64,000 nt of DNA from Chitinivibrionales bacterium (GCA_014728295.1 WJLW01000024.1:35272-99271); one strand, 5' to 3'; positions 34,718 to 44,696 are shown, counted from the stretch's first letter. Notes: generated by a model not told the origin, from the letters alone. Numbers and translations are program-made.

Positions 34718-37330
34718 ATGTGCAGTAATCAAAATTCCAGAATGGCATACCTGCCGTTCGGGCGCGGATGGCTTTTAATTCTGTGCCTGGCAGTGGTGGT
34801 ATATGTCCCCAAAGCCGATGGGCTCAGTGGCATTGCAGTCAGCACGCGCTCGCAGGCAACCCATCCGCTCGGCCATCAGACGGGTGCAATCTATCGGCAT
34901 ATAATCAGTGATGACAGGCTCATCGATCGAACAGCACTCTATGCCGGTGACGATGCACGCGCGGCAACGATCAATCCATCGGGAACCCGGATTGCCTTTT
35001 TGAGACGCGATAATGCCTTATGCATGAAGTCGCTACGCAATCGTGGTGAGGTAATCATCCTGAAACACAACATAGACTGGAAAACCAGCATAGACTGGGC
35101 AGGCGACGAGTGGATTTATTTCATTAAGCGCCGGCAGCACCGCGATCTGATGCGGGTCAATGTCTTATCACGTACCGTTGAAAGGGTAGCGACATTTCCG
35201 TATGAAATCTATTGCATCAGTATTGCGCGTGAGGGCAAAGAGGGCGTTGCCGTTGCCAATAATAACGGGTGGAAGGTATATCTCTTTACGGTGCGCAGCG
35301 CCAAAGCTGTGATTATGGCTGAGGCGCCGGGCAATTGCGCTGCAATTTCACCGGACGGCTCGCACTTTTGCTCCAATGCCAGTACCCATGTGCAGGCCGG
35401 AATCCGGCTGTCGCAGCAAGACACGGCAGTTGCTTCCCTCAAACCGTTGCACAAAGAGGCCGGACACTACCTCAATCGCCTGGTCTGGTCGGCGAATTCG
35501 AAAAACTGGCTCAGCGCAACGCAAGGCGGCAATTCTAACGAAGGCGGGTACCGCAAGCAGGCTTTTCACAACCAGCTCATATACCATCGCAACGGCGCCA
35601 AAGCGGTGCAGGTGACGCATAATTCCAGGAGCAATCCCGGCTACGATGAAGGAAATGATTTCTGGGTTGGCAATCCGAACAATATTACCCTGCCCGCACC
35701 CATGCCGGCGCTTAGTCGCGATTCTCTGCATTTTCTTTCGGAGGCGGGGGATTCCGCCAATCCGCGCACTCAGCAGATCCTGCTTGGCAACTGCGGTGGA
35801 AAAGGAACCATTCTTCCGCCACTGACGACTCGCTGTGCAGCCCCCTGGTTGTCGGCGCGCGTCGAATCCAGCGACGATAGCATCTGGTGCCGGGTGAGCG
35901 TCAGGCGCGAAATCGCCGGAATGGGAAAGAGCGAAGCCCGCGTGATTCTTGAGGGTGACGGCATCGATCCGCACAGTTTTTATGTGGGCTACACGGTTAA
36001 TGGTTTGCCGGTTTTTACTTCTGCGGAAATTTTTCCAGAGTCCGCCTCGGTGCATCCTGGAGACACCTTATACTTTTCTGCCGTTGCCCGGGACCAAAAC
36101 GGGCGGACACTCCAGCAACAACCGTCGTTTAGCTGGCATTGTGACGGCAGTGGGAGCGTATCACCGAACGGCATGTTCGTGGCAGGCAAAAAAACAGGCA
36201 CGTACACCATCTCCGCACGTGCCCGGCAAAACTCGCATAAGCACGAAGCGACTGCGCTGCTGCATAACGCGCATACCCTGTTGCGGATAAATGCCGGCGG
36301 TAAAGCATGGAGAGATTGGATTGGCGCCGAGGATTTTGTCGAGAAGGGCGAACGGTTTGTCCATGTTGTGCAATCCGATACCGTCACGGAAGTACTGGGA
36401 TTGCCTGTTGATATCTGGCAATCGGCACTCGAGCACAATCCGGCGATACGCATTCCCGGCTCGCTGGTGAGCAAGGGTGCCTATCACGTTCGGCTGTACG
36501 TAGCAGATGAAGCAGGATCCGACCGGGTGATGAATATCTATGCCCGCAATGAGCTTATCGTTCCCTATTACCGGCTTGCCGGACTGGATACGTTGCAGGG
36601 TATAGAATTCGGCATCATCGAGTTTGAGCTTGCCGTTACCGACACGCACGGGCTCCTGCTGGAAATCGGAAAAGGCTACGGAAATGACGGGATTATCTCC
36701 GCGGTGGAAATTCTCGATAAAAGCCTTGCAGAACCGGCCCTGACACTGCTTGCGCCCAACGGCAGCGAGCGTGTTCGCCCCGGTGACAGTCTTGAGATTC
36801 GCTGGCAGGCCGATACCAACCGGGTGGATGCGGTTATGCTGTACTATTCGCTTGATAATGGCGCCAACTGGTCACTGCTCACTCCCAATCGGACGCTGGG
36901 TGCCAGCACCGACGGTCGCGGCCTGGGGAAATTTATTTGGCGCCTGCCGTATTCCGGAGCTCGCCGGCTCACGTCGAACGCATGCCGCGTCAAGGTGCAA
37001 CAGTATAATTCGTCACATCAGGACATGTCCGATAACGCGTTTGAAATTATGCGTGCTCAGGCGAGTGAGGATGAACACCCGGCGCCCGGTCCCTTTGGTG
37101 AGTTCGGGATCCATGTGCAAAAGCAGAATAACGTGGTTGCATCGGTTCCCTATGACGGTGGGCATAAAGTCTCGATTGTGGGCATTGACGGCAAGCATCA
37201 CAAAAGTATCAGCGGCAGCGGTCCCCGCAAGTATTTCCTCTCGGATGAAGTGACGACTTCGGGCATTTACCTGATAAAGCTGACTGCGGGCAATCACAAA
37301 GCTTCACGAATTGTGATGATAAGCAATTAG
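34718..37330 (+). CDS. Large secreted multidomain protein (propeller, Ig-like and malectin-like regions)
   Basis: This 870-residue protein has an N-terminal signal (GWLLILCLAVVVYVPKADG). The first 330 or so residues contain PD40/TolB-like propeller strands (ARAATINPSGTRIAFLRRDN; GNCAAISPDGSHFCSN). At about 430-510 there is an Ig-like domain of the Big type (VHPGDTLYFSAVARDQNGRT). Residues of about 515-660 are a malectin/CBM-like domain (LLRINAGGKAWRDWIGAEDF). A fibronectin/Kre9-like segment follows (LLAPNGSERVRPGDSLEIRW), and the C-terminus is of the FCB surface-sorting kind (TSGIYLIKLTAGNHKASRIV). A carbohydrate-binding surface role is inferred. ATG 34718 or 34742 could start it; neither has a strong ribosome site. 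Confidence 0.78.
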   Translation: MCSNQNSRMAYLPFGRGWLLILCLAVVVYVPKADGLSGIAVSTRSQATHPLGHQTGAIYRHIISDDRLIDRTALYAGDDARAATINPSGTRIAFLRRDNALCMKSLRNRGEVIILKHNIDWKTSIDWAGDEWIYFIKRRQHRDLMRVNVLSRTVERVATFPYEIYCISIAREGKEGVAVANNNGWKVYLFTVRSAKAVIMAEAPGNCAAISPDGSHFCSNASTHVQAGIRLSQQDTAVASLKPLHKEAGHYLNRLVWSANSKNWLSATQGGNSNEGGYRKQAFHNQLIYHRNGAKAVQVTHNSRSNPGYDEGNDFWVGNPNNITLPAPMPALSRDSLHFLSEAGDSANPRTQQILLGNCGGKGTILPPLTTRCAAPWLSARVESSDDSIWCRVSVRREIAGMGKSEARVILEGDGIDPHSFYVGYTVNGLPVFTSAEIFPESASVHPGDTLYFSAVARDQNGRTLQQQPSFSWHCDGSGSVSPNGMFVAGKKTGTYTISARARQNSHKHEATALLHNAHTLLRINAGGKAWRDWIGAEDFVEKGERFVHVVQSDTVTEVLGLPVDIWQSALEHNPAIRIPGSLVSKGAYHVRLYVADEAGSDRVMNIYARNELIVPYYRLAGLDTLQGIEFGIIEFELAVTDTHGLLLEIGKGYGNDGIISAVEILDKSLAEPALTLLAPNGSERVRPGDSLEIRWQADTNRVDAVMLYYSLDNGANWSLLTPNRTLGASTDGRGLGKFIWRLPYSGARRLTSNACRVKVQQYNSSHQDMSDNAFEIMRAQASEDEHPAPGPFGEFGIHVQKQNNVVASVPYDGGHKVSIVGIDGKHHKSISGSGPRKYFLSDEVTTSGIYLIKLTAGNHKASRIVMISN

Positions 37331-37543
37331 GGTGAGCACAATTAAACATTTTCACGCATGAGCTTTACACTTTCTCCTCCCCAATGTTAGAATAAGTTAT
37401 TGATTTCATTGTCCACGGCAAACGAAGACCGGCGCCGTTTGAGTTTTTCGTCAGGGCCGGAGACAAACCGTAACCTTGCACTCTTGTCGCGCGGATTTTA
37501 CTTTAGATATTTCTTTTTCCTAGCGAAAGGCAGATTCGCCTGA

Positions 37544-39442
37544 ATGGTTGGCAAGCGCAGAAAAAAAATAGGTGAGATTCTCCTCTCACAGGGACTCATA
37601 GCCCACGAGCAACTCCTGGAAGCTCTGGAAGAGCACAAGCGCACCGGGGTGAGTCTGGGCACCATCCTGGTAAAAAAAGGATTCATCAGTGAAGATGATC
37701 TCAGCGGTGTGCTGGGCCAGCAAATTCAGCTCGAGCACAAAAAACGCATTGGCGAGGTGCTGATCGATCAGGGCCTCATCACGCAGGAACAGCTCGAGGC
37801 GGGGCTGTTGCAGCAGAAAAAAACCGGATGGCGACTGGGCACCTGCCTGGTAAAACTGGGATTTATTACCGAAGAAAAACTGATTGACGCACTAAGCGCT
37901 CAGCTTGACATACAGCATGTTGTACTGGAGAATTTCTCGTTTAATAAAGATCTGCTCAAGCTCGTTCCCGAAGAGATGGTACGCAAATACAAAGTGATTC
38001 CGCTCTTCGAACGTGAAGGCGTGGTCACCTTTGCCATGGCCGACCCCACCAACCTGCGCACGGTCGACCATCTCAAATTCAAAACCGGCATGGAAGTCGA
38101 GCCGGTCATTGCCACCGAGCAGTCAATCATGCAGGCGGTCGACCGGTGCTACAGCGACAATCTCCAGGACATGACCGACCTGCTGGGTTCCCGCGTGGAA
38201 GGGACGCAGGATATCGAGGTTGTCAACGAGGCGGATGAAGATACCCGCATCACCGATGAAGAGGGGCAGCAGGTTGTCAAGATAGTCAACCTTATCGTCA
38301 ACCAGGCCGTACAGCAACGGGCTTCGGATATCCACCTCGAACCGCTTGAAAAATATGTGCGCCTGCGATACCGCATCGATGGTGAGTTGGTCGAGATGAA
38401 CCCGATTCCGCTGCAATTGCGCGCACAGATTACCTCGCGTATTAAAATCATGGCCGGCATGGACATTGCCGAACGTCGCAAGCCGCAGGACGGCCACTTT
38501 CAGATCCGCCATCAGGGACGTGAAATAGATTTGCGTGTATCAACCTTTCCGATCATGACCCGTAAACGCGGTGCAAATGAAAAAATTGTACTGCGTGTCA
38601 TCGATCAGTCGGGAAACCAGTTGGGGCTGGATCAGATCGGCTTCACGGCCGCTCATTTGCGCAATTTTGACGATGCCATCATAAAGCCCGACGGCATTTT
38701 GCTGGTTACCGGTCCTACCGGCAGCGGTAAATCATCCACGCTTTATGCGGCACTGCGCCGCCTGGGCATGCACTACGGAAACAAGAAGAATATCGTAACT
38801 ATGGAGGACCCGGTCGAATACGTGCTTGACGGTTTGGCACAGGGTCAGATAAATCCGAAAGCAGGTTTTACGTTCGCTGAGGGTATCCGGTCGATACTGC
38901 GGCAGGATCCCGACATCATCATGATTGGTGAGATGCGTGATTTTGAGACGTGTGAAATGGCTATCCAGGCTGCCCTCACCGGACACCTGGTTTTTTCCAC
39001 CCTGCATACCAATGATGCAGCCAGCGCCTATACCCGCCTGATGGATATGGGCATCGAGCCGTTTCTGATTGCTTCGACGGTCATCGCCGTACTGGCGCAA
39101 CGACTGGTGCGTCGACTATGTCAGCGTTGCATGGAGCCCTATGTGCCCGAACCCGAAGTGCTGCAAAAGCTGGGATTGCGTCCCGGACTGCAGCTCTATC
39201 GCGGTAAAGGCTGCAGCGCATGCAACAATTCCGGCTACAAGGGCCGGACCGGAATCTTTGAATTTTTGATTCCCGATCAGGAAATAGTGGCAATGGTTCT
39301 CAAACGTGCTTCATCAGATGAAATCAAGCGATACCTGCTTGGTTCGGGCGCCTTCGACTCGTTGCGGCGGGACGGCTTGCGAAAAGTCGTTGAAGGCATT
39401 ACCTCTCTGGAGCAGGTTTTGGGAGCCACACAAAATGAATAA
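37544..39442 (+). CDS. pilB: PilB/GspE-family assembly ATPase
   Basis: This 632-residue protein carries two N-terminal MshEN-type domains (KKIGEILLSQGLIAHEQLLE and KRIGEVLIDQGLITQEQLEA), known in this family as c-di-GMP-binding modules. The ATPase core has Walker A GPTGSGKSSTL near residue 390, Asp box TMEDPVEYVLDG, Walker B DPDIIMIGEMRD, and His box STLHTNDAA. The Zn-binding Cys pattern is CQRCMEPY...CSACNNSG. It powers type IV pilus or type II pseudopilus extension. The pil/gsp structural genes are elsewhere in the window. It overlaps pcrA by 8 bp. Confidence 0.93.
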   Translation: MVGKRRKKIGEILLSQGLIAHEQLLEALEEHKRTGVSLGTILVKKGFISEDDLSGVLGQQIQLEHKKRIGEVLIDQGLITQEQLEAGLLQQKKTGWRLGTCLVKLGFITEEKLIDALSAQLDIQHVVLENFSFNKDLLKLVPEEMVRKYKVIPLFEREGVVTFAMADPTNLRTVDHLKFKTGMEVEPVIATEQSIMQAVDRCYSDNLQDMTDLLGSRVEGTQDIEVVNEADEDTRITDEEGQQVVKIVNLIVNQAVQQRASDIHLEPLEKYVRLRYRIDGELVEMNPIPLQLRAQITSRIKIMAGMDIAERRKPQDGHFQIRHQGREIDLRVSTFPIMTRKRGANEKIVLRVIDQSGNQLGLDQIGFTAAHLRNFDDAIIKPDGILLVTGPTGSGKSSTLYAALRRLGMHYGNKKNIVTMEDPVEYVLDGLAQGQINPKAGFTFAEGIRSILRQDPDIIMIGEMRDFETCEMAIQAALTGHLVFSTLHTNDAASAYTRLMDMGIEPFLIASTVIAVLAQRLVRRLCQRCMEPYVPEPEVLQKLGLRPGLQLYRGKGCSACNNSGYKGRTGIFEFLIPDQEIVAMVLKRASSDEIKRYLLGSGAFDSLRRDGLRKVVEGITSLEQVLGATQNE

Positions 39443-41666
39443 TCCAGCCTTCGCCTCGGCGCTCGAGGCAATTGTCCTCAATGATGTTCAGAAAGAAGCT
39501 GTCGCCTGGGATCAGGGTCCGCAGTTGGTATTTGCAGGAGCCGGCACCGGCAAAACCAGAGTGCTGACCGCCAAAATAGCCTTTTTAATTCAGGACAAAA
39601 AAATTTATCCCAATCACATTTTCGCAGCGACCTTTACCAATAAGGCCGCGCGTGAGATGCGGGAACGGGTTGAAGCATTTATCGGCATTCCCTGCGAAGG
39701 CTTGTGGATCGGCACTTTCCATTCGTTGTGTGCACGTATACTGCGCAAAGAAGCAGCCCGGATGGGATATACCTCCAGCTTCTCCATTTATGACCGTGAT
39801 GATCAGATCCGGCAGGTGCGCAAAGTGCTCAAGGAAGAGGAGCTTGACGAAAAGAGCATGCCGCCGCGACAGGTACTGCACAGAATTTCGGGCCTCAAAA
39901 GCCGCTGCATTACGCCTGAAGAATACGATCAGGCTGCTAATAATTTTCTCGAGCGGCAGTTTTCCACCGTTTATACCACCTATTGCAAACAGCTTAAGAA
40001 GCAGAATGCAATGGATTTTGACGACCTGCTGGCCAACACCGTCTACCTCTTTCGCAGCCACGCCGACGTGCTCGAAGCGTATCGCACCTACTTCCACTAT
40101 GTGTTGGTTGACGAATACCAGGATACGAATATCGCCCAGTTCAAGCTGGTGCAGCGACTGGTCGGCAACCGGGGGAATATCTTCGTTGTCGGCGACGACG
40201 ATCAGAGCATCTACGGCTGGCGCGGCGCGCATATCGAAAACATTCTCAATTTCGAACGGCGGTTTCCCGGTACCCGCGTATGCAAGCTCGAACAAAATTA
40301 CCGCTCGACACAGTTGATCCTGGATTTTGCCAATGCGTTGATTTCGCACAATACCAATCGCTCCGACAAAAGCCTCTGGACTGCTGCCGGGGGCAAAGAC
40401 AAATGCAAGCTGATCTGCTACCGTGACGACCGCAACGAAGCCGACGGGGTGGCCCGGCACATTCAGGAACTGAACAAGGCGGGTATGTCTTATGGCACGA
40501 TGTGCGTGCTCTTTCGAACCAATGCACAGTCTCGTGTGTTCGAAGATGTTTTCCGGCGCGCGGGCATCGCCTATGTCCTGGTCGGTTCGGTAAGTTTCTA
40601 CGAGCGCAAAGAGATCAAAGATTGCCTGGCCTTTCTGCGCCTGCTGGTCAATCCGCAGGATGACATCTGCTTCGAGCGCATCATGAATGTCCCCGCCCGC
40701 GGTCTGGGTGATAAGGCCAAGGAGCAGTTGATGCTGCTGGCACTTGCGCGCAAATGCTCGTTGCTGCAGGCACTGCTGGCACATGATGCCGATGCCTTCA
40801 CCGGTCGTGCACGTAAAGGCTTTGCACAACTGCGCGAGCTTTTTGCCTCGGCGCTGGAATTCTACCGCGACGCTGTTGCCCCCGACGCCATGCTGGAATA
40901 CGTGCTTAAAGAGTCGGGCTATCTTGATATGTACGAAAGCGAGGGCTCCGAGGAAGCCGAGTCCCGTATCGAAAACGTAAACGAGCTGCTCAACACCCTG
41001 GCAATTTGGCACGAAGAAAATTCCGGAAAAGGCCTGGCCGATTTTCTCGAAGAAATCTCGCTGGTCACCGATGTTGACAAATGGAACCGTCAGGATGAGT
41101 CGGTCAACCTCATGACCATGCACTGTGCCAAAGGGCTGGAATTTGAGACCGTCTTTCTGGTGGGCCTCGAAGACGGCCTGCTGCCTTCCCAACAGAATAT
41201 CGACGATCCCGCCAAACTCGAAGAAGAACGGCGCCTGCTTTATGTCGGCGCAACCCGCGCCATGAAAAAGCTCTTTTGTTCCTATGTCGAACAGCGCTTT
41301 CGCTTTGGCAGCATTATGCCCATGCTTCCCTCCCGCTTTCTTGACGACATCCCCAAGTCGGTCTATGAATTTGAGCAAATTGACCTGTACACGACCGTCG
41401 CTGCGTTCGGGCAGCAGCCGCAGGCAAAAACAATCCCGCAAAAATCGCGCACCGTGCCCGGAGCCGGCGCTGCGCCAAAGTATGAGGATTATTCGCAGGA
41501 TGATGTGCATTATCGTATGGGACAGTATGTCGTGCATAAAACCTACGGACAGGGACGCATTGTCAATCTGAGCGGCTTTGGGGCCGATCTGCGCCTGACC
41601 GTTCTTTTTCAGGACGGTTCGCGCAAAAAGCTCATTGCCCGACTTGCCAAACTGGAGCTTGCCTGA
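39435..41666 (+). CDS. pcrA: UvrD/PcrA-type ATP-dependent DNA helicase
   Basis: ATG 39435 is chosen because homology begins at MNNPAFASALEAIVLNDVQKE; the listed ORF starts inside pilB. The product has about 743 residues. SF1A motifs: AGAGTGKT (I), DEYQDTN (II), DDDQSIYGWRGA (III), NYRST (IV), MTMHCAKGLEFETVF (V), and LLYVGATRAMKKL (VI). The C-terminal RMGQYVVHKTYGQGRIVNLS is the PcrA RNA-polymerase-binding tudor-like domain. It acts in nucleotide-excision repair and replication-transcription conflict resolution. The 8-bp overlap with pilB suggests co-transcription. Confidence 0.94.
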   Translation: MNNPAFASALEAIVLNDVQKEAVAWDQGPQLVFAGAGTGKTRVLTAKIAFLIQDKKIYPNHIFAATFTNKAAREMRERVEAFIGIPCEGLWIGTFHSLCARILRKEAARMGYTSSFSIYDRDDQIRQVRKVLKEEELDEKSMPPRQVLHRISGLKSRCITPEEYDQAANNFLERQFSTVYTTYCKQLKKQNAMDFDDLLANTVYLFRSHADVLEAYRTYFHYVLVDEYQDTNIAQFKLVQRLVGNRGNIFVVGDDDQSIYGWRGAHIENILNFERRFPGTRVCKLEQNYRSTQLILDFANALISHNTNRSDKSLWTAAGGKDKCKLICYRDDRNEADGVARHIQELNKAGMSYGTMCVLFRTNAQSRVFEDVFRRAGIAYVLVGSVSFYERKEIKDCLAFLRLLVNPQDDICFERIMNVPARGLGDKAKEQLMLLALARKCSLLQALLAHDADAFTGRARKGFAQLRELFASALEFYRDAVAPDAMLEYVLKESGYLDMYESEGSEEAESRIENVNELLNTLAIWHEENSGKGLADFLEEISLVTDVDKWNRQDESVNLMTMHCAKGLEFETVFLVGLEDGLLPSQQNIDDPAKLEEERRLLYVGATRAMKKLFCSYVEQRFRFGSIMPMLPSRFLDDIPKSVYEFEQIDLYTTVAAFGQQPQAKTIPQKSRTVPGAGAAPKYEDYSQDDVHYRMGQYVVHKTYGQGRIVNLSGFGADLRLTVLFQDGSRKKLIARLAKLELA

Positions 41667-41716
41667 TATACGCGTGTTGCCTATGTATTTTAATGCCGAA
41701 TTGAAAGGGGTGTCGT

Positions 41717-42004
41717 ATGATCACCGGAAAAGATGTTGAATATATCGCTAAGCTGGCGCGCTTGACGGTTGAAGAAGATGAGCAGGAACACTTTGCCGCA
41801 CAATTGAGCTCTATTCTTGAGTATATCGAACAGCTTAACCAGGCCGCTACCGATGACGTCCCGCCGACCGCCTTCGTTTCTCCCGAACATTCACCCATGC
41901 GTGAAGACAGCGAACAACCCTCCCTGTCACGTGAAGATGCCCTGCGCAACGCACCACTGCAGAAGCAGGGGCATTTTGCCGTCCCCAAAGTAATTTCTCA
42001 TTAA
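41717..42004 (+). CDS. gatC: Aspartyl/glutamyl-tRNA amidotransferase subunit C
   Basis: This 95-residue GatC begins MITGKDVEYIAKLARLTVEE and has the conserved FAAQLSSILEYIEQLN. Its C-terminal LREDxxxPSLSREDALRNAP-like section matches the family. GatC stabilises the GatAB amidotransferase that makes Gln-tRNA or Asn-tRNA. ATG 41717 follows GAAAGGGG. Subunits A and B are not next to it. Confidence 0.94.
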   Translation: MITGKDVEYIAKLARLTVEEDEQEHFAAQLSSILEYIEQLNQAATDDVPPTAFVSPEHSPMREDSEQPSLSREDALRNAPLQKQGHFAVPKVISH

Positions 42005-42027
42005 TCGCGCAAAAGCAAGGAAATCCT

Positions 42028-42783
42028 ATGTCCGGTAGGACAACTGAGCAGGGTATTCTGTGCGTTTTGCCGGCACGGTTTGCGTCGGTGCGTTTGCCCG
42101 GCAAACCGCTTCTTGAAGTCAAAGGAGTTCCGCTCATTATGTGGTCATATCGCAAAGCGCAAGCTGCCGGCGTCTTCGCCGAAGTTGTGGTGGCCACCGA
42201 TGATGAACGTGTTTGCAGATGCGTTTCAGACCATGGTGGAAAAGCGGTCATGACTTCGGCCAATCATGCGACCGGCACCGATCGCGTCAATGAAGTTGCC
42301 GCAATGCTCGCCTTTGGCTGGATTGTCAACCTGCAGGGAGACGAGCCGCTGCTGCCCGAAGCTGCTATTCGCAACTTTGCCGAACAGGTAGTTACCCTTG
42401 ATAATAATAGCTTGCTAACCAGTGTGTCGAATGCTACAATAAGAGAAAAAAATGACCCGAATTGCGTCAAAGCCGTGCTGAACGGACGCAACGAAGCGCT
42501 TTATTTCAGCCGTGCACCCATTCCTTTCGATCGGGGTGGGCAGCATAACCAGGCCTGGCGCCATACGGGTATTTACGGTTTCGGAAGGGAAGCTCTGGCA
42601 ACATTTTGCCAACTTCCGCGCGCAAATCTGGAGCAGCGCGAGCACCTTGAACAGTTGCGCGCGCTGGAACACGGCATGACCATTAAATGCCTGATACACG
42701 ATTACCGGGCATTTGGTATTGATACACCGGAAGATCTGCAGGTGTTTAAAGCACTTGTCAATAAGCAGCACCTTGAACCATAG
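42028..42783 (+). CDS. kdsB: 3-deoxy-manno-octulosonate cytidylyltransferase (CMP-Kdo synthetase)
   Basis: This 251-residue enzyme activates Kdo for lipopolysaccharide core synthesis. Family motifs are seen as LPARFASVRLPGKPL, VVATDDERV, GTDRVNEV, NLQGDEPLL, and the C-terminal GIDTPEDLQVF. It shows that the organism makes a Kdo-containing outer membrane. It lies 23 bp after gatC. Confidence 0.94.
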   Translation: MSGRTTEQGILCVLPARFASVRLPGKPLLEVKGVPLIMWSYRKAQAAGVFAEVVVATDDERVCRCVSDHGGKAVMTSANHATGTDRVNEVAAMLAFGWIVNLQGDEPLLPEAAIRNFAEQVVTLDNNSLLTSVSNATIREKNDPNCVKAVLNGRNEALYFSRAPIPFDRGGQHNQAWRHTGIYGFGREALATFCQLPRANLEQREHLEQLRALEHGMTIKCLIHDYRAFGIDTPEDLQVFKALVNKQHLEP

Positions 42784-42804
42784 CAACCGCCGGTAGCCAC
42801 CTAT

Positions 42805-44241
42805 ATGGGAAACAGCCTTCTCATCGTTGATGACGAAAAGTCCATTTGCGATATACTGAGTCAATATCTGCAACACGAAGGCTACAGCGTTGCCGTAGCA
42901 CGCTGCGCAGAAGAGGCCATGTCGATTATTGAACAGAATGAGCTCGATATGGTGCTCAGTGATATCAAAATGCCCGGCATGTCGGGTGTTGATCTGCTCA
43001 AGTGGATAAAAGAGAAAAATCGCAATCTGCCCGTACTGCTGACTACCGGTTTTCCGACGCTGGATACCGCCATCGAAGCATTGAAACTGGGCGCCTTCGA
43101 TTACCTCACCAAACCATTTCACCTCGAAGAAATCGGTGAAAAAATCAAGCGGGCCCTGGCCAGCCGCCAGTTGGAAGAGGAAAACCTGCTTTTCTCCAAG
43201 CTGGTCTCACTGCACGAAGTTACCAAGATTTTTTCCGCAACCCATAACCTGACCGAGCTTTACGAAAAAATCCTCAATTATTGCAGCAAGCTCAGTAAGG
43301 CCGACGGCGGCTCGTTGATGTTTTTCAACCATCAGGCGCAACTCGGGCTTGTCAAAGTGTACGGTGAAGAATTTCCCGACGCCTACTGGGAGCATCCGAT
43401 ATTTCAAACAATGGGAACGACCGTCAGCAAGGAAGGCGAGCCGCGGATCGTCTCGCGAAATGCTCCCAACGGCAATGACCATCCCGAATCGATGCAATCC
43501 TATATCGCCTTTCCGCTTAAAACCTATCAACGTGTCCTGGGCGTGCTCAATCTGGTGCGCAGGGCGCCGGGAACCGACTTCTCCGGTCTCGATCTGGAAA
43601 TCATCAACGTACTGGCGTCGCAGGCAACCATTGCCATCGAAAACGTGCGCCTGTATCAGAATATCAGAGACAACTATCTGAAAACCATCCGCGCCTTTGC
43701 CCTGGCGGTGGAAGCCAAAGATCGTTATACCCACGGGCATTCCGAAAATGTGATGAATTACACCGTGAAGCTGGCATCGCAGATGGGGCTGAATGATTCG
43801 GAAATCGAAAAAATCAAATATGCCGGGCTATTACACGATATTGGCAAAATTGGTGTCAGTGAACTCATCTTGAATAAACCGGGCAAGCTGACCGGCGCCG
43901 AATTCGAGGAAATCAAGCGGCATCCTGAGCTGGGCGCGCGTATCATCGCCGACGTACCGTTTTTAAAATCGCTGGTTCCCCTGATACTGCATCATCACGA
44001 ATTTTATAACGGCCTGGGCTATCCCGAAGGCATTGCCGGCGACGATATCCCCTATGGTGCACGGATTCTTGCGGTATGCGATTCCTTCGAGGCCATGACT
44101 TCCGACCGCCCGTATCGCACGGCCTTGAGCCGGGAAAAGGCATATAGCATTTTGATGGAGAATAAAGGCATTCAATTCGACCCGAATATTGTGGAAGTAT
44201 TTGCAGATATGATCAGTCAGGGCATCGTCAAGCCGGCATGA
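42805..44241 (+). CDS. REC-GAF-HD-GYP response regulator (c-di-GMP phosphodiesterase type)
   Basis: This 478-residue protein has a receiver domain at about 1-120, with acceptor Asp in MVLSDIKMPGMSG and Lys in YLTKPF. A GAF domain lies at about 140-290 (ILNYCSKLSKADGGSLMFFN), and the HD-GYP domain at about 295-478 has HSENVMNYT, LLHDIGKIG, HHHEFYNGLGYPEG and DSFEAMTSDRPYR. Proteins of this class degrade c-di-GMP under control of a sensor kinase. The window also holds a PilB with two MshEN domains, so the two may share the second messenger. The link is inference. It overlaps the comEA-like start by four bases. Confidence 0.93.
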   Translation: MGNSLLIVDDEKSICDILSQYLQHEGYSVAVARCAEEAMSIIEQNELDMVLSDIKMPGMSGVDLLKWIKEKNRNLPVLLTTGFPTLDTAIEALKLGAFDYLTKPFHLEEIGEKIKRALASRQLEEENLLFSKLVSLHEVTKIFSATHNLTELYEKILNYCSKLSKADGGSLMFFNHQAQLGLVKVYGEEFPDAYWEHPIFQTMGTTVSKEGEPRIVSRNAPNGNDHPESMQSYIAFPLKTYQRVLGVLNLVRRAPGTDFSGLDLEIINVLASQATIAIENVRLYQNIRDNYLKTIRAFALAVEAKDRYTHGHSENVMNYTVKLASQMGLNDSEIEKIKYAGLLHDIGKIGVSELILNKPGKLTGAEFEEIKRHPELGARIIADVPFLKSLVPLILHHHEFYNGLGYPEGIAGDDIPYGARILAVCDSFEAMTSDRPYRTALSREKAYSILMENKGIQFDPNIVEVFADMISQGIVKPA

Positions 44242-44696
44242 ATATGCGCAGAGTAACCTTTGCAACCCTTGTGGCAGCAGCGGTGATGTGGATCATCGTC
44301 TGGCAGCAACGGGCGCCGTCGCGTGAGGCAACCTACATCTCCCGGGCTGCAGTTACGCCCAAAACCGGCTCGGCGCCGCCCGAGTCTACCGGCACACCGC
44401 AGATCGAATCGCACAACGATGCTCTCCCCGCTTCCTTGCACACATCAGTTGATTCGACAGGCGATACGACTTCCGCTCCGCACACTTCGTCCAATCCCGC
44501 CCGGCAATGCGTCAACGTCAACACTGCCACCGCCGGGAGGTTAGAGGCGCTCAAAGGCATCGGTCCGGCAAAGGCTCAGCGCATTATTGCTCATCGGCAG
44601 GAACATGGGCCATTTGCACATCCCGACGACCTCATGGATGTCAAGGGGATCGGCCCTGCAACCGTGGCGAAGAATAAATCCCGCATTTGCTTTTGA
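44238..44696 (+). CDS. ComEA-like helix-hairpin-helix protein
   Basis: This 152-residue protein starts at the ATGA overlap with the HD-GYP gene. It has one N-terminal membrane anchor (FATLVAAAVMWIIVWQQ), a Ser/Thr/Pro-rich linker of about 60 residues, and the ComEA helix-hairpin-helix pair (NVNTATAGRLEALKGIGPAK and DLMDVKGIGPATVAKN). ComEA binds DNA on the periplasmic side during natural transformation. ComEC is not in the window, so DNA uptake remains a suggestion. It is followed by a 200-bp gap before pilM. Confidence 0.88.
   Translation: MNMRRVTFATLVAAAVMWIIVWQQRAPSREATYISRAAVTPKTGSAPPESTGTPQIESHNDALPASLHTSVDSTGDTTSAPHTSSNPARQCVNVNTATAGRLEALKGIGPAKAQRIIAHRQEHGPFAHPDDLMDVKGIGPATVAKNKSRICF

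Noticed and set aside
35348-36055. 235-residue minus-strand ORF inside the large secreted protein gene
   Set aside because: Shadow frame; no domain and no ribosome site considered convincing.
39585-41537. 650-residue ORF on the minus strand opposite pcrA
   Set aside because: It is exactly antisense to a gene with all helicase motifs; the long open frame comes from codon usage of pcrA and shows no domain.
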